A stretch of 64,000 nt of DNA from NCBI GenBank assembly GCA_014218215.1, contig CP043652.1:2790001-2854000 (forward strand), in the 5' to 3' direction. The stretch comes from Geodermatophilaceae bacterium NBWT11 (lineage in GTDB: Bacteria > Actinomycetota > Actinomycetes > Mycobacteriales > Geodermatophilaceae). Below the pieces are notes generated by a model. It searched no databases, was not told the origin of the DNA, and was given only the letters and a program-made list of their open reading frames with translations. Positions 1-10,855 of this stretch are shown piece after piece. Within the stretch, counting starts at the first letter, position 1. Each line of letters starts with the position of its first letter. The translations under genes and the position numbers were made by a program.

Positions 1-1
1 T

Positions 2-70
2 GGCAACGTCATCGCTGCCGAGGCCGCCCTGGACGCCGTCGCCGGCGCCCTCGCCTCGTGCGGCTGCTGA
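2..70 (+). CDS. C-terminal end of a probable D-alanyl-D-alanine carboxypeptidase (partial)
   Basis: The frame from base 2 is open to a TGA at 68-70 and gives 22 residues, mostly Ala/Val/Leu with Asp and Glu, ending SCGC. Only this tail is visible, so function rests on context: in many actinobacteria a DacB-type penicillin-binding carboxypeptidase (peptidase S13, peptidoglycan trimming outside the membrane) lies just upstream of the metalloprotease-tilS-hpt-ftsH block, and these proteins often end in a Cys-Gly-Cys-like tail. The frame is seen; the name is inference. Confidence 0.45.
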   Translation, partial: GNVIAAEAALDAVAGALASCGC

Positions 71-90
71 GACCCCCTCCCGCCCGCCTG

Positions 91-184
91 CGGCGTCGAT
101 CAGCTCCGACGACGAACGTGCGTCCTCCTCCACCGGCGTCGGTGGAGGAGGACGCACAGTGGTCGTCCCAGCTGATCGACGCCG
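91..184. repeat. Long intergenic palindrome, copy 1
   Basis: This 94 bp dyad is centred between bases 137 and 138. The outer 15 bases (91-105) are the exact reverse complement of 170-184, and the inner 16 bases (119-134) of 141-156, with a short partly asymmetric stretch between. A second copy of about 80 bp lies at 7903-7982. It falls between two same-strand genes, so it could act as a terminator of the upstream gene or as a structured spacer. No transposase or target-site duplication is seen. Confidence 0.8.
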
Positions 185-206
185 GGGCGGGGGGCGGGTC
201 CCGCCG

Positions 207-212
207 TACATT
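207..212 (+). promoter_or_regulatory. -10 element of a probable leaderless transcript
   Basis: TACATT lies 6 bases before the ATG at 219. In actinobacteria a TANNNT hexamer this close to a start codon normally means transcription begins at the start codon itself. No ribosome-binding site is visible, which agrees. Confidence 0.5.
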
Positions 213-218
213 CGGGCG

Positions 219-1304
219 ATGAGCAGCTCCCTGGTCGACTGGGCCCTGGCCAACCGGACCGCGAAGCGGCTGGTCAACGCCGGTCCGGTCACCACCCGCG
301 AGGAGGCTGCCGCGGTGGTCGCCGAGCTGCACGAGTGCGCCGCGGCCGCCGTCGCGCACGTGCAGGCGCTCACCGGGCTCAGCCCGGCCCCCGGGGCCCC
401 GACGCCGACGGTCGCCGTGGTCGACCGGCCGGGCTGGGTGCGGGCGAACACCGCGGGCATGGCGGCGCTGCTCGACCCGCTGACCGAGGCGCTGCAGGAG
501 AAGACCGGCTCGAAGCCCGGTGCGATCGCCCAGGCCGTGGGCAGCCGGGCCACCGGGCTGCAGGCCGGCGGGGTGCTGGCGTTCGTGTCCTCCAAGGTGC
601 TGGGGCAGTACGAGGTGTTCGGCTCCGGCGGCCGGCTGCTGCTGGTGGCGCCGAACATCGTCGAGGCCGAGCGCAAGCTGCGGGTCGACCCCTACGACTT
701 CCGCCTGTGGGTCTGCCTGCACGAGGTCACCCACCAGCTGCAGTTCACCGCAGTCCCCTGGTTGACCCCGTACCTGGAGAGCCAGATCGAGGCCTTCGTC
801 GAGGTCAGCGACCTCGACCCGACCGTGCTGCGCGAGCGGCTGCGCGACGTGGTGTCCAGCCTGTCCGACGCGGTGCGCGGCAAGCCGGTGGAGGGCGACG
901 CCCCCGGCGGGCTGATGGCGCTGATCGCCGACCCCGCGCAGCAGGAGGTCATGGACCGGGTCACCGCGGTCATGAGCCTGGTCGAGGGGCACGCCGAGTT
1001 CGTGATGGACGGCGTCGGCCCCGACGTGCTGCCCACCGTGGCCACCCTGCGCAAGCGGTTCAGCCAGCGCCGGAAGGGCACCGGCCCGGTCGACCGCGTG
1101 CTGCGCCGGCTGCTGGGGCTGGAGCAGAAGATGCAGCAGTACGCCGACGGCCGGCACTTCGTCGCCGGGGTGGTCGACCTGGTCGGCATGGAGGCCTTCA
1201 ACACCGTCTGGACCGGGCCGGAGACGCTCCCGCTCAAGGACGAGCTGACCCACCCCGAGCGCTGGGTCGAGCGCGTGCTGCACCGCCCCGCCGTCACCGT
1301 CTGA
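219..1304 (+). CDS. Zinc-dependent metalloprotease-like protein (DUF2342 / F420-biosynthesis-associated family)
   Basis: The product is 361 residues and probably cytoplasmic, with no signal peptide. It carries an HEVTH motif at residues 168-172 inside a helix-like stretch, the HExxH zinc site of the DUF2342 family. That family is annotated both as 'coenzyme F420 biosynthesis-associated' and as 'zinc-dependent metalloprotease'; neither label rests on much biochemistry. A leucine-rich, proline-poor C-terminal half follows. The ATG at 219 is preferred over an in-frame GTG at 159 because a TACATT -10 element sits 6 bases upstream and the longer start would lie inside the palindrome. It is followed after 7 bases by tilS, a common actinobacterial neighbour. 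The substrate is unknown. Confidence 0.85.
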   Translation: MSSSLVDWALANRTAKRLVNAGPVTTREEAAAVVAELHECAAAAVAHVQALTGLSPAPGAPTPTVAVVDRPGWVRANTAGMAALLDPLTEALQEKTGSKPGAIAQAVGSRATGLQAGGVLAFVSSKVLGQYEVFGSGGRLLLVAPNIVEAERKLRVDPYDFRLWVCLHEVTHQLQFTAVPWLTPYLESQIEAFVEVSDLDPTVLRERLRDVVSSLSDAVRGKPVEGDAPGGLMALIADPAQQEVMDRVTAVMSLVEGHAEFVMDGVGPDVLPTVATLRKRFSQRRKGTGPVDRVLRRLLGLEQKMQQYADGRHFVAGVVDLVGMEAFNTVWTGPETLPLKDELTHPERWVERVLHRPAVTV

Positions 1305-1311
1305 CACGCCG

Positions 1312-2301
1312 GTGGGTCCCGACCCGGCGGTCGCCGCGGTCCGCAGCGCGGTGCGCCCCGGGCTGGCCGACGGTCCGGTGCTGGTGGCCTGCAGCGGGGG
1401 AGCGGACTCCCTCGCGCTGGCCGCGGCGGTGGCGTTCGAGGCGCCGCGGGCCGGGTGCGCGGCCGGGGCGGTCACCGTCGACCACGGGCTGCAGCCGGGG
1501 TCGGCCGACCAGGCGGCCCGGACGGCGGAGCAGCTGCGCGCCCTGGGTCTGACCCCGGTGCACGTCGTCCGGGTCGAGGTCGGCACGGACGGCGGCCCGG
1601 AGGGTGCGGCCCGCGACGCCCGGTACGCCGCACTGCGCACGGTCGCCGCCGGGCACGGTGCCCGGATCGCGCTGGGCCACACCCGCGACGACCAGGCCGA
1701 GACCGTGCTGCTCGGGCTGGGCCGGGGGAGCGGTCCGCGGTCGCTGGCCGGGATGACCGAACGCCGCGACGTGTTCTGGCGCCCGCTGCTGGGCGTCGAC
1801 CGGGCCACCACGGTGCGGGCCTGCGCCGCCCAGGGGCTCACCGTGTGGGAGGACCCGTGGAACACCGACCCGGCCTACACCCGGGTCCGGCTGCGCACCG
1901 AGGTGCTGCCGCTGCTGGAGGAGGTGCTCGGCGGCGGGGTGGCCGCCGCACTGGCCCGCACCGCCGCGATGGTGCGGGAGGACGTCGACGCCCTCGACGC
2001 GCTGGCCGCCGCCGTCCCGGACCCCACCGACTGCACCGCGCTCGCCGCGCTGCCGGCTGCGCTGCGCCGCCGGGCCCTGCGCGACTGGCTGCTCGGAGCC
2101 GGGACAGGGGACCTGCAGGCGGTGCACCTGCAGGCCGTGGAGAGCCTGGTCACCCGGTGGCGCGGGCAGGGTCGCGTGGACCTCCCCGGCGGTGCGGGCG
2201 TCGTCCGGGTGTCTGGCAGGCTGGTCCTGCAGCCCGGTCCCCCCGTCGTCGCGACGCCCGGGCCGGCACCCGAACCCCGCACCGAGGAGCCAGCACCGTG
2301 A
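1312..2301 (+). CDS. tilS: tRNA(Ile)-lysidine synthase TilS
   Basis: TilS ligates lysine to C34 of tRNA-Ile(CAU) using ATP, so that the tRNA reads AUA. The 329-residue protein begins with the N-type PP-loop SGGADS at residues 28-33, followed by the [10 protein letters not shown] stretch typical of the family and a C-terminal substrate-binding half that degrades into a Pro/Ala-rich tail. Start is GTG at 1312, 7 bases after the metalloprotease stop. The last codons overlap the hpt start by 4 bases (GTGA), which suggests translational coupling. The tilS-hpt-ftsH order is widespread in bacteria. Confidence 0.95.
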   Translation: MGPDPAVAAVRSAVRPGLADGPVLVACSGGADSLALAAAVAFEAPRAGCAAGAVTVDHGLQPGSADQAARTAEQLRALGLTPVHVVRVEVGTDGGPEGAARDARYAALRTVAAGHGARIALGHTRDDQAETVLLGLGRGSGPRSLAGMTERRDVFWRPLLGVDRATTVRACAAQGLTVWEDPWNTDPAYTRVRLRTEVLPLLEEVLGGGVAAALARTAAMVREDVDALDALAAAVPDPTDCTALAALPAALRRRALRDWLLGAGTGDLQAVHLQAVESLVTRWRGQGRVDLPGGAGVVRVSGRLVLQPGPPVVATPGPAPEPRTEEPAP

Positions 2302-2885
2302 GCGAGTCCGCCACCCCCACCGGAGCTCTGGGCCCCGACCACGGCTACGGGCCGGACATCGACCACGTGCTGCTCAGCGAGGCCCAGATCCAGGAGAAGA
2401 TCGGCGAGCTCACCGCCACGGTCTGCGAGGACTACGCGGGCAAGGAGGTGCTCCTCGTCGGCGTGCTCAAGGGCGCGGTGCTCTTCATGAGCGACTTCGC
2501 GCGGGCGCTGCAGCTGCCCACCCAGATGGAGTTCATGGCCGTCTCCTCCTACGGGTCGGCCACCAGCTCCTCCGGCGTCGTCCGGATCCTCAAGGACCTC
2601 GACCGGGACATCACCGACATGCACGTGCTGGTCCTCGAGGACATCATCGACTCCGGCCTGACGCTGTCCTGGCTGTTGAAGAACCTGGGCAGCCGCCGCC
2701 CGGCGTCCCTCGAGGTCTGCGCCCTGCTGCGCAAGCCCGACGCGGTCCAGGTCGACGTCCCGGTGAAGTACGTCGGCTTCGACATCCCCAACGAGTTCGT
2801 GGTCGGCTACGGCCTGGACTACGCCGAGCGCTATCGCGACCTGCCCTACATCGCGACCCTCAAGCCCGAGGTCTACAGCTCCTAG
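2298..2885 (+). CDS. hpt: Hypoxanthine phosphoribosyltransferase
   Basis: The 195-residue purine-salvage enzyme transfers ribose-5-phosphate from PRPP to hypoxanthine or guanine. The PRPP-binding loop [11 protein letters not shown] has its acidic pair at residues 114-115 and is followed by TLSWLL, as in bacterial Hpt. The conserved [13 protein letters not shown] and [16 protein letters not shown] segments are also present. GTG at 2298 overlaps the tilS stop by 4 bases; the first 20 or so residues (Thr/Pro/Gly-rich) are an actinobacterial N-terminal extension. Downstream is a 190 bp gap before ftsH. Confidence 0.95.
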   Translation: MSESATPTGALGPDHGYGPDIDHVLLSEAQIQEKIGELTATVCEDYAGKEVLLVGVLKGAVLFMSDFARALQLPTQMEFMAVSSYGSATSSSGVVRILKDLDRDITDMHVLVLEDIIDSGLTLSWLLKNLGSRRPASLEVCALLRKPDAVQVDVPVKYVGFDIPNEFVVGYGLDYAERYRDLPYIATLKPEVYSS

Positions 2886-3075
2886 CAGCGCCTCCTCCCT
2901 CCAGGGGACGGCGGTCGTCTGAGCAGCTGACGCACAGCGTCGTCCGTGTACCGTCGGTCCAACGACGTCGCCCCTCGCGACGCAGGTGCCCACCTCGGGT
3001 CGCGCGGCGTCCCCGGACGATCAGGAGGGTCGACGGGCACCCCCGGGTACGTCACCGGGAGCCCGGCATCGGTGT

Positions 3076-5084
<2,009 letters not shown>

Positions 5085-5088
<4 letters not shown>

Positions 5089-5708
5089 GCACGCACGTCG
5101 ACCACGCCGTCGACCCTCGGCCCGTGCCGCACTCCGCCGATCAGGTGGACCACGCGCGGGCCGAGGCCGCGGTGCGGGAGCTGCTGATCGCGGTGGGGGA
5201 GGACCCCGACCGCCCCGGGCTCCGGGAGACCCCGGCCCGGGTCGCCCGGGCCTACGCCGAGACCTTCGCCGGGTTGCACCAGGACCCGGCGGAGGTGCTG
5301 TCGACGACCTTCGACGAGGACCACGACGAGCTCGTGCTGGTCAAGGACATCGCGCTGTACTCGACCTGCGAGCACCACCTGGTGCCCTTCCACGGGGTCG
5401 CGCACATCGGCTACATCCCGGGCGAGGACGGCCGGGTGACCGGCCTGAGCAAGCTGGCCCGGCTGGTCGAGGTGTACGCCCGCCGCCCCCAGGTGCAGGA
5501 GCGGATGACCAAGCAGATCGCCGACGCGATGATGTCGGCCCTGCACCCCCGCGGCGTGATCGTGGTCGTGGAGGCCGAGCACCTGTGCATGGCGATGCGC
5601 GGGGTCCGCAAGCCCGGCACCCGCACGATGACCTCGGCGGTGCGCGGCATCTTCAAGGAGAACGCCTCCACCCGGTCCGAGGCGATGGGCCTGGTGCTCG
5701 CGAGGTGA
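5085..5708 (+). CDS. folE: GTP cyclohydrolase I
   Basis: FolE makes 7,8-dihydroneopterin triphosphate from GTP, the first step of tetrahydrofolate synthesis. The 207-residue protein has the [10 protein letters not shown] zinc/active-site segment, the HIGYIPG motif, the [19 protein letters not shown] helix and a second zinc cysteine in the [14 protein letters not shown] stretch. GTG 5085 overlaps the ftsH stop and its own stop overlaps folP, both as GTGA. The ftsH-folE-folP-folB-folK order matches other actinobacteria. Confidence 0.97.
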
Positions 5709-6553
5709 GCCTGCCCGTCACCGACCGCTGTCAGGTGATGGGCGTCCTGAACGTCACGCCCGACTCCTTCTCCGACGGCGGCTGCTTCGCCGACACGCCC
5801 AGCGCGGTCGCCCACGGGCTGGCCATGCACGTTGCGGGTGCCGACTGGGTCGACGTGGGCGGGGAGTCCACCCGCCCCGGTGCCGACCGGGTGGAGGCAG
5901 CCGAGGAGTGCGCCCGGGTCGTGCCCGTGGTGCGGGAGCTGGCCGCGGCCGGCATCCGGGTCAGCATCGACACCACGCGGGCCGAGGTGGCCGCCGCCGC
6001 CCTGGACGCCGGTGCGCAGCTGGTCAACGACGTCAGCGGCGGGCTGGCCGACGCCGGGATGGCGCCGCTGGTCGCCGAGCGTGGCGTGCCCTGGGTGCTC
6101 ATGCACTGGCGCGGCCACAGCCGGGAGATGTACGCCGCGGCCCGCTACGGCGACGTCGTCACCGAGGTCTGCGCCGAGCTCACCGCCCGGGTCGAGGACG
6201 TCGTGGCCGCCGGTGTCGACCCGTCCCAGCTGGTGCTGGACCCCGGGCTCGGCTTCGCCAAGAACGCCGAGCACAACTGGTCCCTGCTGGCCGGGCTGGA
6301 CCGGCTGGTCGGCATCGGACTGCCCCTGCTGGTCGGGGCCTCCCGCAAGAGCTTCCTGGGCCGGTTGCTGGCCGACGAGGACGGTGTCGTCCGGCCGGCC
6401 GAGCAGCGGGACGCCGCCAGCCTGGCCACCACGGTGCTCGCCGCCCAGGCCGGTGCCTGGGGGGTGCGGGTGCACGACGCGGGACCGTCGGTGGACGCCG
6501 TCCGTACCGTGGCCGCGGTCCGCGCCGCCCGACCGAGGAGCTCCCGTGCCTGA
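5705..6553 (+). CDS. folP: Dihydropteroate synthase
   Basis: FolP joins p-aminobenzoate to dihydropterin pyrophosphate and is the sulfonamide target. The 282-residue TIM barrel shows the [14 protein letters not shown] pterin/phosphate loop, [35 protein letters not shown] and GASRKSFLG signatures in the usual order. GTG 5705 overlaps the folE stop. It overlaps folB by 8 bases. Confidence 0.97.
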   Translation: MSLPVTDRCQVMGVLNVTPDSFSDGGCFADTPSAVAHGLAMHVAGADWVDVGGESTRPGADRVEAAEECARVVPVVRELAAAGIRVSIDTTRAEVAAAALDAGAQLVNDVSGGLADAGMAPLVAERGVPWVLMHWRGHSREMYAAARYGDVVTEVCAELTARVEDVVAAGVDPSQLVLDPGLGFAKNAEHNWSLLAGLDRLVGIGLPLLVGASRKSFLGRLLADEDGVVRPAEQRDAASLATTVLAAQAGAWGVRVHDAGPSVDAVRTVAAVRAARPRSSRA

Positions 6554-6905
6554 CCAGATCGCCGTCCGTGGCCTGACCGCGCACGCGAACCACGGCGTCT
6601 ACGCCGTGGAGCGCGAGCAGGGCCAGACGTTCACCGTCGACGCCGTGCTGGACGTGGACACCGCCCCGGCGGCCGCCGGTGACGACCTGGACAAGACGGT
6701 GAACTACGCCGAGCTGGCCCAGCAGCTGCACGCGGTGCTCACCGGTGAGCCGGTCGACCTGCTGGAGACCCTGGCGCAGCGGCTGGCCGACGTCTGCCTG
6801 GCGAACGCCCTGGTCGACGCGGTCGAGATCACCGTGCACAAGCCCGAGGCGGACCTGGGCGTGCCCTTCGACGACGTCACCGTGCGCATCCGCAGGACGC
6901 GATGA
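6546..6905 (+). CDS. folB: Dihydroneopterin aldolase
   Basis: FolB cleaves dihydroneopterin to 6-hydroxymethyl-dihydropterin and glycolaldehyde. The 119-residue protein has the GLTAHANHGVYAVER N-terminal segment, a NYAELA motif, an LLETLAQRLAD helix containing the catalytic-region Glu, and the C-terminal VHKPEADLG signature. GTG 6546 lies inside the end of folP (8-base overlap), and the stop overlaps folK as ATGA, so it belongs to the same polycistron. Confidence 0.95.
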   Translation: MPDQIAVRGLTAHANHGVYAVEREQGQTFTVDAVLDVDTAPAAAGDDLDKTVNYAELAQQLHAVLTGEPVDLLETLAQRLADVCLANALVDAVEITVHKPEADLGVPFDDVTVRIRRTR

Positions 6906-7405
6906 CCCGCGCCGTCCTGTCCCTCGGTGCCAACCTGGGCGACCGGGCCGGCACGCTGCGCACCGCCCTGCGGGCGCTCACCGGCGAGGGGCTGGTGGCC
7001 CGGTCGGTGCTCTACGAGACCCCGCCGTGGGGCCCGGTCGAGCAACCGCCGTTCCTCAACGCCGCCGCCGTCGTCCGCGGGGAGCGGAACGCCGCCGGCT
7101 GGCTGGCGCTGTGCCACGAGCTCGAGGACGCCGCCGGGCGCACCCGGGGGGTCCGCTTCGGCCCCCGCACGCTGGACGTCGACGTCATCACGGTCACCGG
7201 GGACGACGGCACCCCCGTGCTGTCCGAGGACCCCGAGCTGACGCTGCCGCACCCCCGGGCGCACCAACGGGCCTTCGTGCTGGTCCCGTGGCTGGCCCTG
7301 GACCCCCGGGCCGAGCTGCCGGGCCACGGGCGGGTCTCCGACGTGCTGGCCGGGCTGCCCACCGAGGACGTCGAGGGCGTCGTCCGCTGGGAGCAGCTGG
7401 CGTGA
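6902..7405 (+). CDS. folK: 6-hydroxymethyl-7,8-dihydropterin pyrophosphokinase
   Basis: FolK activates hydroxymethyl-dihydropterin with ATP for FolP. The 167-residue protein shows SLGANLGDR near the start, the YETPPWG loop, FLNAAAVV, a GVRFGPRTLDVDVI metal-binding stretch and LPHPRAHQRAFVL. The ATG at 6902 overlaps folB; the stop overlaps the DUF3180 start as GTGA. With folE, folP and folB this covers the pterin branch apart from phosphate removal from the FolE product; dihydrofolate synthase and reductase are not in the window. Confidence 0.96.
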   Translation: MTRAVLSLGANLGDRAGTLRTALRALTGEGLVARSVLYETPPWGPVEQPPFLNAAAVVRGERNAAGWLALCHELEDAAGRTRGVRFGPRTLDVDVITVTGDDGTPVLSEDPELTLPHPRAHQRAFVLVPWLALDPRAELPGHGRVSDVLAGLPTEDVEGVVRWEQLA

Positions 7406-7890
7406 AGCCGGTTTCCCGGCGCGACCTCGCCGTGGTGGCCGTGGGGGCCGCCGTCATCGGCTGGCTGGTCGTGGGCACGTTCTACGGCGACCTGCCGGCG
7501 CTGCGCTGGTGGCAGCCGCTGCCGATCGGCCTGCTCGCCGCCGCCGAGGGCCTCGGGGCCCGCACGCTGCGGGCCCGCCTCGCCGCCGAGCGCGACCGCC
7601 GTCCGGCCCCCGGCCGCTCCGGCGCCGCCGCGGCACGCCCGGTCGAGCCGATGCTGGTCGCCCGGCTGGCCGTCCTCGCCCAGGCCAGCGCCTGGGCGGG
7701 CGCGGCCTTCACCGGCCTGTGGGCCGGCGCCCTGGTCCACGCCCTCACCGAGGTCGGCCGCCTCGCCGCCGCCCCCTCGGACGCACTCGCCGCGGGTGTG
7801 GGCGTCGCCATGTCCACGGCCCTGGTCGCCGCAGCCCTCTTCCTGGAACACACCTGCAAGGTCCCCGAGGGCCCGGAGGAGTCGGCCTAG
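7402..7890 (+). CDS. DUF3180 membrane protein
   Basis: The 162-residue product has four hydrophobic segments: about residues 9-26, a weaker one near 40-50, and two helices at about 88-112 and 128-148. A basic Arg/Ala-rich cytoplasmic loop separates the pairs. Length, layout and position directly after folK match the actinobacterial DUF3180 family, whose function is unknown. GTG 7402 overlaps the folK stop. It ends the folate operon, followed by palindrome copy 2. Confidence 0.85.
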   Translation: MKPVSRRDLAVVAVGAAVIGWLVVGTFYGDLPALRWWQPLPIGLLAAAEGLGARTLRARLAAERDRRPAPGRSGAAAARPVEPMLVARLAVLAQASAWAGAAFTGLWAGALVHALTEVGRLAAAPSDALAAGVGVAMSTALVAAALFLEHTCKVPEGPEESA

Positions 7891-7902
7891 CTGCTGCTCC
7901 TG

Positions 7903-7982
7903 GATCAGCTCCGACGACGGACGTGCGTCCTCATCCACCGACGTCGGTGGACGAGGACGCACAGTGGTCGTCCCACCTGATC
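7903..7982. repeat. Long intergenic palindrome, copy 2
   Basis: This copy is nearly identical over 80 bp to bases 98-177 of copy 1. The inner arms 7924-7939 and 7946-7961 pair except at one position, where the copy 1 C-G pair has become A opposite C. It lies between the convergent DUF3180 and osmoprotectant ATPase genes, where it could terminate both transcripts. Confidence 0.8.
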
Positions 7983-7992
7983 GACGAGGGGG

Positions 7993-9186
7993 TCAGACGG
8001 CTCCGGCGGTCTCGGGGACCTGGCCCTCCACGCTCCGCCGCAGGGCGCGGTGCAGGGACTCGGGGGTGAGGACGCCGAGGAAGCGGCCGCCGTCCAGCAC
8101 GGCCACCCAGCCGGCCTCCATCCGCAGCATGATGGCGAAGGCGTTCTTGAGCGTGGAGTCGACCGGGACCCAGGCCTCCATCCGCCGGCTGGCGTCGTAG
8201 ACGCTGCCCTCGCCGGCGGCGCGGTCGGTGGAGATCCAGCCGTGCAGGTCCTCCCGGTCGTCGAGGACGACGGCCCAGCGGGCGCCGGCCCGCTCGAGCA
8301 CCTCGCGGACCTGCGCCCGGCTGTCGTCGACGTGCACGACGGGCGGGTGCTCGAGGTCCTCGACGGCGATGCCGGTGACGGCCAGCCGCTTGAGCGCGCG
8401 GTCCGAGCCCACGAAGTCGGCCACGAACGGGCTGGCCGGACGGCCCAGCAGCTCGGCGGGGGTGGCGTACTGCTCGACCTTGCCGCCCTCGCTCATCACC
8501 GCGATCCGGTCACCGAGGCGCACGGCCTCCTCGATGTCGTGGGTGACGAAGACGATCGTCTTGCGGACGGTCTCCTGGAGGCGGAGGAACTCACCCTGCA
8601 GGCGCTCGCGCACGACCGGGTCCACGGCGGAGAACGGCTCGTCCATCAGCAGCACCGAGGGGTCGGCGGCCAGGGCGCGGGCGACGCCGGCGCGCTGACG
8701 CTGGCCACCGGAGAGCTGGTGGGGGTAGCGGTCACCGAAGGTGGCGGGGTCCAGGCCGACGGTGGTGAGCAGCTCCTCGACGCGGTCGCGGGTGCGCTTC
8801 TTGTCCCAGCCCAGGAGCTTGGGGACGGTGCCGACGTTGGTCCGGATGGACTGGTGCGGGAAGAGCCCGACGTTCTGGATGACGTAGCCGATCCGGCGTC
8901 GCAGCTGGACCGGGTCGACCCGGGTCACGTCGTCGTCACCGACCAGGATCCGGCCCGTGCTGGGCTCGATGATCCGGTTGATCATCTTCATCGTGGTGGT
9001 CTTCCCGCAGCCCGAGGGGCCGACCAGCACGGTCAGCTCACCGGCGGCGAAGTCCAGGTCGAGCTCCTGCACGCCGACCGTGCCGTCGGCGTAGACCTTG
9101 CTGACCCCCTCGAGGCGGATGTGCTCGGCGCCCCCCTGACCTGCGTCAGCGGTGGTGGGTGCGGTGGAGGTGGCAGTAGCGTCCAC
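7993..9186 (-). CDS. Osmoprotectant/glycine-betaine ABC transporter ATPase with CBS domains
   Basis: The 397-residue ATPase of an OpuC/ProU-type importer has Walker A GPSGCGKTT near residue 57, signature LSGGQRQR, Walker B LLMDEP and the H-loop FVTHD. A C-terminal tandem CBS region follows (about 275-390). In OpuA-type transporters CBS domains sense ionic strength or bind c-di-AMP; a similar role here is inference, though a c-di-AMP synthase (disA) is encoded about 20 kb away. GTG 9186 is supported by AGGAAGG 7 bases upstream. The gene is divergent from its permease genes with only 26 bp between starts, so the promoters must overlap or lie inside genes. Confidence 0.92.
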   Translation of the reverse strand: MDATATSTAPTTADAGQGGAEHIRLEGVSKVYADGTVGVQELDLDFAAGELTVLVGPSGCGKTTTMKMINRIIEPSTGRILVGDDDVTRVDPVQLRRRIGYVIQNVGLFPHQSIRTNVGTVPKLLGWDKKRTRDRVEELLTTVGLDPATFGDRYPHQLSGGQRQRAGVARALAADPSVLLMDEPFSAVDPVVRERLQGEFLRLQETVRKTIVFVTHDIEEAVRLGDRIAVMSEGGKVEQYATPAELLGRPASPFVADFVGSDRALKRLAVTGIAVEDLEHPPVVHVDDSRAQVREVLERAGARWAVVLDDREDLHGWISTDRAAGEGSVYDASRRMEAWVPVDSTLKNAFAIMLRMEAGWVAVLDGGRFLGVLTPESLHRALRRSVEGQVPETAGAV

Positions 9187-9212
9187 GCGGTGGCCTTCCT
9201 GGTGAGCACTCG

Positions 9213-9965
9213 GTGAGCGCAGCGAGCGAGATGACGGTGCTCGCGGTGGACGCGGCGCCGAACCCCTGGTTCAGCCCCTCGTGGGTGGTCGACAACTGGG
9301 GCACCATCATGCCGTTGTTGGCCCAGCACGTCAGGTTGACCGTCGTCTCGGTGCTGATCGGGGCGGTGATCGCGTTCCCGCTGGCCCTGCTCGCCCGGCG
9401 CAGCCGGTACCTCACCGGGCCCGTCCTCGGCGTCTCGACGCTGGTCTACACGATCCCGTCGCTGGCCATGTTCGCCTTCCTGGCGCCCTTCACCGGGCTG
9501 TCGGAGACGACGGTCGCGGTCGGCCTGGTGCTCTACTCGCTGGTCATCCTGGTGCGGAACTTCCTGGCCGGGCTGCAGGCGGTGCCCGCCGACGCCGTCG
9601 AGGCGGCGCGGGGCATGGGCTACGGCCCGGGCCGGCTGCTGCTGAAGGTGGAGATCCCGCTGGCGCTGCCCTCGATCATGGCCGGGCTCCGGATCGCCAC
9701 GGTCTCCACCGTGGCGCTGGTGACCGTCGGGGTCGTCGTGGGCCAGGGCGGGCTGGGCCAGATCATCATCGTCAACGGCTTCAGCGCGAACTACTACCGG
9801 CCGCCGATCGTCTTCGGCACCCTGGCCTGCGTCGTGCTGGCCCTCATCGCCGACCAGCTGCTGGCCCTGCTTGAGCGGGTGCTCACGCCCTGGACCCGCA
9901 CACCCACCCGGGCGGTCACCTCGTCCACCGGGACGCCCGCCCAGACCGTGGAGGCCGCCGCGTGA
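9213..9965 (+). CDS. Osmoprotectant ABC transporter permease (first)
   Basis: The 250-residue BPD-type inner-membrane permease has about six hydrophobic segments and the EAA loop, DAVEAARGMGYGPGRLLLKVEIPLAL, at about residues 128-153 (the contact to the ATPase). It pairs with the next gene as a heterodimeric channel. GTG 9213 has a weak GGTGAG 8 bases upstream. An ATG at 9231 is an equally possible start and would remove six residues. The stop overlaps the next permease by 4 bases. Confidence 0.9.
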   Translation: MSAASEMTVLAVDAAPNPWFSPSWVVDNWGTIMPLLAQHVRLTVVSVLIGAVIAFPLALLARRSRYLTGPVLGVSTLVYTIPSLAMFAFLAPFTGLSETTVAVGLVLYSLVILVRNFLAGLQAVPADAVEAARGMGYGPGRLLLKVEIPLALPSIMAGLRIATVSTVALVTVGVVVGQGGLGQIIIVNGFSANYYRPPIVFGTLACVVLALIADQLLALLERVLTPWTRTPTRAVTSSTGTPAQTVEAAA

Positions 9966-10729
9966 GCGTCGTCGGGGACGCGTTCCTCTACCTCAACGAC
10001 CCGGTCAACTGGACCCGCCCGCGCGGCATCCTCGACCTGGCCGGCCAGCACCTGCAGATCGCCGGGCTCTCGCTGGGGATCGCCCTGGTCGTCGCCGTCC
10101 CGCTGGCGGTCGTCCTCGGGCACACCGGCCGCGGCGGGGCGCTGACCGTCGGCCTGGCCAACGTGTCCCGCGCCGTCCCCACGCTGGCGATCCTGACGAT
10201 CTTCGCGGTGACGCCGATCGGGTTCACGATCTGGGCGCCGGTGATCGCCCTGACGGTCTTCGCCATCCCGCCGATCCTGGCCAACACCTACGTCGGCTTC
10301 CGCGAGGTCGACCGGGACGTCGTGGAGTCCGCGCGGGCGATGGGCATGAGCGAGAAGCAGGTGGTCTTCCGCGCCGAGCTGCCGCTGGCGGTGCCGCTGA
10401 TGATGACCGGCATCCGGACAGCAGCCGTGCAGGTCGTCGCCACCGCCACCCTGGCCGCCCTCCTGGGCGGCGGCACGCTCGGCTCGGTCATCCGCACCGG
10501 CTTCGCCCGGCAGGACAACGGCGTGGTGATGGCCGGGGCCCTGCTCGTGGCGCTGCTGGCCCTCATCACCGAGGTCCTGCTGGCGCTGGTCAGCTTCGCC
10601 GTCACCCCCGGTCAGAAGACCCTGCCGTTCAGCCGGGCCAGGAACCGCCGGCCGGTCGACGAGCCGGTCGACCTGCCGGCCGCCGACGACCGGGACGACC
10701 TCGTCGGAGCCGGTTCCTCCCCCCGGTAG
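9962..10729 (+). CDS. Osmoprotectant ABC transporter permease (second)
   Basis: The 255-residue second permease subunit has hydrophobic segments from about residue 25 to 215 and the EAA-loop stretch VESARAMGMSEKQVVFRAELPLAVP. Its C-terminal 40 residues are hydrophilic and rich in Asp and Pro. GTG 9962 overlaps the previous stop. The channel thus comes from two distinct permeases, as in the OpuC/OpuB subclass of quaternary-amine importers. Confidence 0.9.
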   Translation: MSVVGDAFLYLNDPVNWTRPRGILDLAGQHLQIAGLSLGIALVVAVPLAVVLGHTGRGGALTVGLANVSRAVPTLAILTIFAVTPIGFTIWAPVIALTVFAIPPILANTYVGFREVDRDVVESARAMGMSEKQVVFRAELPLAVPLMMTGIRTAAVQVVATATLAALLGGGTLGSVIRTGFARQDNGVVMAGALLVALLALITEVLLALVSFAVTPGQKTLPFSRARNRRPVDEPVDLPAADDRDDLVGAGSSPR

Positions 10730-10796
10730 GTCACGGGACGGCAACGGTCGATTGCACAGGTCGGTGGTGCGGCGCAGAGTCGTGCGCTGCGGGAGT

Positions 10797-10855
10797 CCTC
10801 CCGCCAGACACGCGTCGCCCCCGGACCGGGGGCGCGGGACACAGAAGGCGGACCC
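10797..10855 (+). promoter_or_regulatory. Structured leader, copy 1, before osmoprotectant-binding gene 1
   Basis: A GC-rich hairpin (10816-10824 paired with 10826-10834) is followed by a purine-rich AAGGCGG just before the ATG at 10856. An upstream CCGCC (10801-10805) can pair with that GGCGG, which would hide the ribosome-binding region. The same leader with one compensatory change precedes the next gene. It matches no riboswitch class I recognise. Confidence 0.5.
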